NCBI GenBank assembly: GCA_964508185.1
Contig: CAZDSS010000127.1
Span: forward strand, 1-6,598
Direction of reading: 5' to 3'
From: CAZDSS01 sp964508185
GTDB lineage: Bacteria; Pseudomonadota; Alphaproteobacteria; Sphingomonadales; Govanellaceae
DNA: 6,598 bases
In this document: positions 5,692-6,598 of the stretch, one piece after another
Layout: each line of letters opens with the position of its first letter
How positions within the stretch are numbered: position 1 is the stretch's first letter
Program-made: the position numbers and the translations under genes
Notes under the pieces: generated by a model
What the model was told of the DNA's origin: nothing
The model's input: only the letters and a program-made list of their open reading frames with translations
Databases searched by the model: none

Positions 5692-6598
5692 ATGGTCAAG
5701 CCGGGCCCACGCAATGCGCTGGCCGACGTGCCGGGGCTGTTTCTCGGCCATGCGGCGGACGAACTGATCCGCACGGGCGTCACCGTGATCCTGCCGCGGG
5801 AGCCTGCGGTCATGGCGGCGGACGTGCGCGGCGGCGCGCCGGGCACGAGGGAGACGGACGCCCTCGCCCCCATATGCCTCGTGGAGCGGTTCCACGGCCT
5901 CGTGCTGTCGGGCGGCTCCGCCTTCGGGCTGGAAGCGGCGGCGAGCGTCGCCGCCGTCCTGTCGGAGCGGGGGATCGGCCTGCCCCTTGCGCCGCGCGCG
6001 GTGCCCGTCGTCCCCGCCGCTATTCTTTATGATCTGTCGAACGGTGGCGACAAGGACTGGGGCGACCGCCCGCCCTACGACCGTTTGGGCCGCGGCGCCC
6101 TCGCCCGGGCGCTCGCCGCCATTGCAGGGGATCCCGCGGCGGATGCCGCCATGGATGATATGGGCAATGCGGGCACGGGCTTCGGCGCCACCGCAGGCGC
6201 GCTCAAGGGCGGGCTTGGCATGGCCTCCGCCCGATTCGCCGACGGCGCGACCGTCGCGGCGCTCGTCGCGGTCAATTGCTTCGGCAGCGCCATCGCCCCG
6301 AACGGCGCGTTCTTCGCAGGAGATCTTGAACAGGAGGGCGACTTCGGCGGCCGCGGCGCGCTCGCGCCCGAGGGGGTGACGCTCGCCCCCGATCTTCCCA
6401 AGGCGCCGGTCCTTGCCGCCAACACCACGATCGGGCTGGTGGCCACCGACGTCGCCCTCACCAAGGCGGAGGCGCAGCGCCTTGCCATCATGGCGCAGGA
6501 CGGTTTGGCGCGCGCCATCCGGCCCATTCACACGCCGTTCGACGGCGATACCTTGTTCGCCCTGTCCACCGGATTGCGGGAAGCGGCCGAAGGCCGCG
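5692..6598 (+). CDS. P1 family (DmpA/NylC-like, S58) self-processing peptidase, C-terminus cut
   Basis: This family includes L-aminopeptidase D-Ala-esterase DmpA, beta-aminopeptidases and nylon oligomer hydrolase NylC. These enzymes cut their own chain to expose an N-terminal nucleophile. The 302 visible residues begin MVKPGPRNALADVPGLFLGH, the usual N-terminus of the family, and lack a signal peptide, so it is probably cytoplasmic. Landmarks are VRGGAPGTRETDAL (45-58), LSGGSAFGLEAA (72-83), GNAGTGFGATAGALKGGLG (158-176), LVAVNCFGS (191-199), AANTTIGLVATDVALTKAEA (242-261) and the typical C-terminal FDGDTLFALSTG. By analogy with NylC the autocleavage should be between N244 and T245, with K172 and N195 as likely active-site partners. 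AAGGA lies 6 bases before the ATG. Relatives are about 330-350 residues, so some 30-45 are missing beyond the right edge. The physiological substrate cannot be read from the sequence. It is divergent from ggt. Confidence 0.93.
   Translation, partial: MVKPGPRNALADVPGLFLGHAADELIRTGVTVILPREPAVMAADVRGGAPGTRETDALAPICLVERFHGLVLSGGSAFGLEAAASVAAVLSERGIGLPLAPRAVPVVPAAILYDLSNGGDKDWGDRPPYDRLGRGALARALAAIAGDPAADAAMDDMGNAGTGFGATAGALKGGLGMASARFADGATVAALVAVNCFGSAIAPNGAFFAGDLEQEGDFGGRGALAPEGVTLAPDLPKAPVLAANTTIGLVATDVALTKAEAQRLAIMAQDGLARAIRPIHTPFDGDTLFALSTGLREAAEGR

Noticed and set aside
5544..6531. Plus-strand 162-codon frame and minus-strand 303-codon frame over the P1 peptidase gene
   Set aside because: Both are out of frame with the peptidase reading frame that starts at 5692 and carries all family motifs.

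Overview
The window is high-GC bacterial chromosome, almost certainly from an alphaproteobacterium. The left part carries the conserved order rpmH-rnpA-yidD-yidC on the minus strand, and the L34 protein is of alphaproteobacterial type (44 residues). A genus cannot be named from the sequence. No mobile element, CRISPR array, tRNA or rRNA was seen, and codon and base use look uniform throughout.

Layout. (1) 1-2037, minus strand: an essential housekeeping operon read right to left. It encodes ribosomal protein L34 (rpmH, GTG start), RNase P protein (rnpA), the small membrane-insertion factor YidD and the membrane insertase YidC, which is cut by the left edge. rnpA and yidD overlap by 4 bases, and yidD and yidC abut with no gap. 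A GC-rich hairpin with a T-rich tail lies between rpmH and rnpA and probably attenuates transcription. (2) 2038-2337: a 300-base divergent control region. It holds a good sigma-70 type promoter for rpmH, a second one facing right for the histidine kinase, and an 8-bp inverted repeat around the rpmH -35 box. (3) 2338-3777, plus strand: a two-TM sensor histidine kinase with HAMP, HisKA and HATPase modules and no response regulator beside it. (4) 3787-5556, minus strand: a secreted gamma-glutamyltransferase, convergent with the kinase and only 9 bases from it. (5) 5557-5691: a 135-base divergent intergenic region with small symmetric elements. (6) 5692 to the right edge, plus strand: a P1 (DmpA/NylC-like) self-processing peptidase, cut at its C terminus.

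How the genes relate. The left operon serves translation, tRNA maturation and membrane protein insertion as one co-expressed unit. The right half pairs two unrelated peptide hydrolases, each expected to activate itself by cutting its own chain to expose an N-terminal Thr. One is predicted periplasmic, the other cytoplasmic, and they share one intergenic region. A joint role in peptide or glutathione scavenging is an inference only. No clearly novel system is evident; the more interesting points are regulatory elements and some active-site details.
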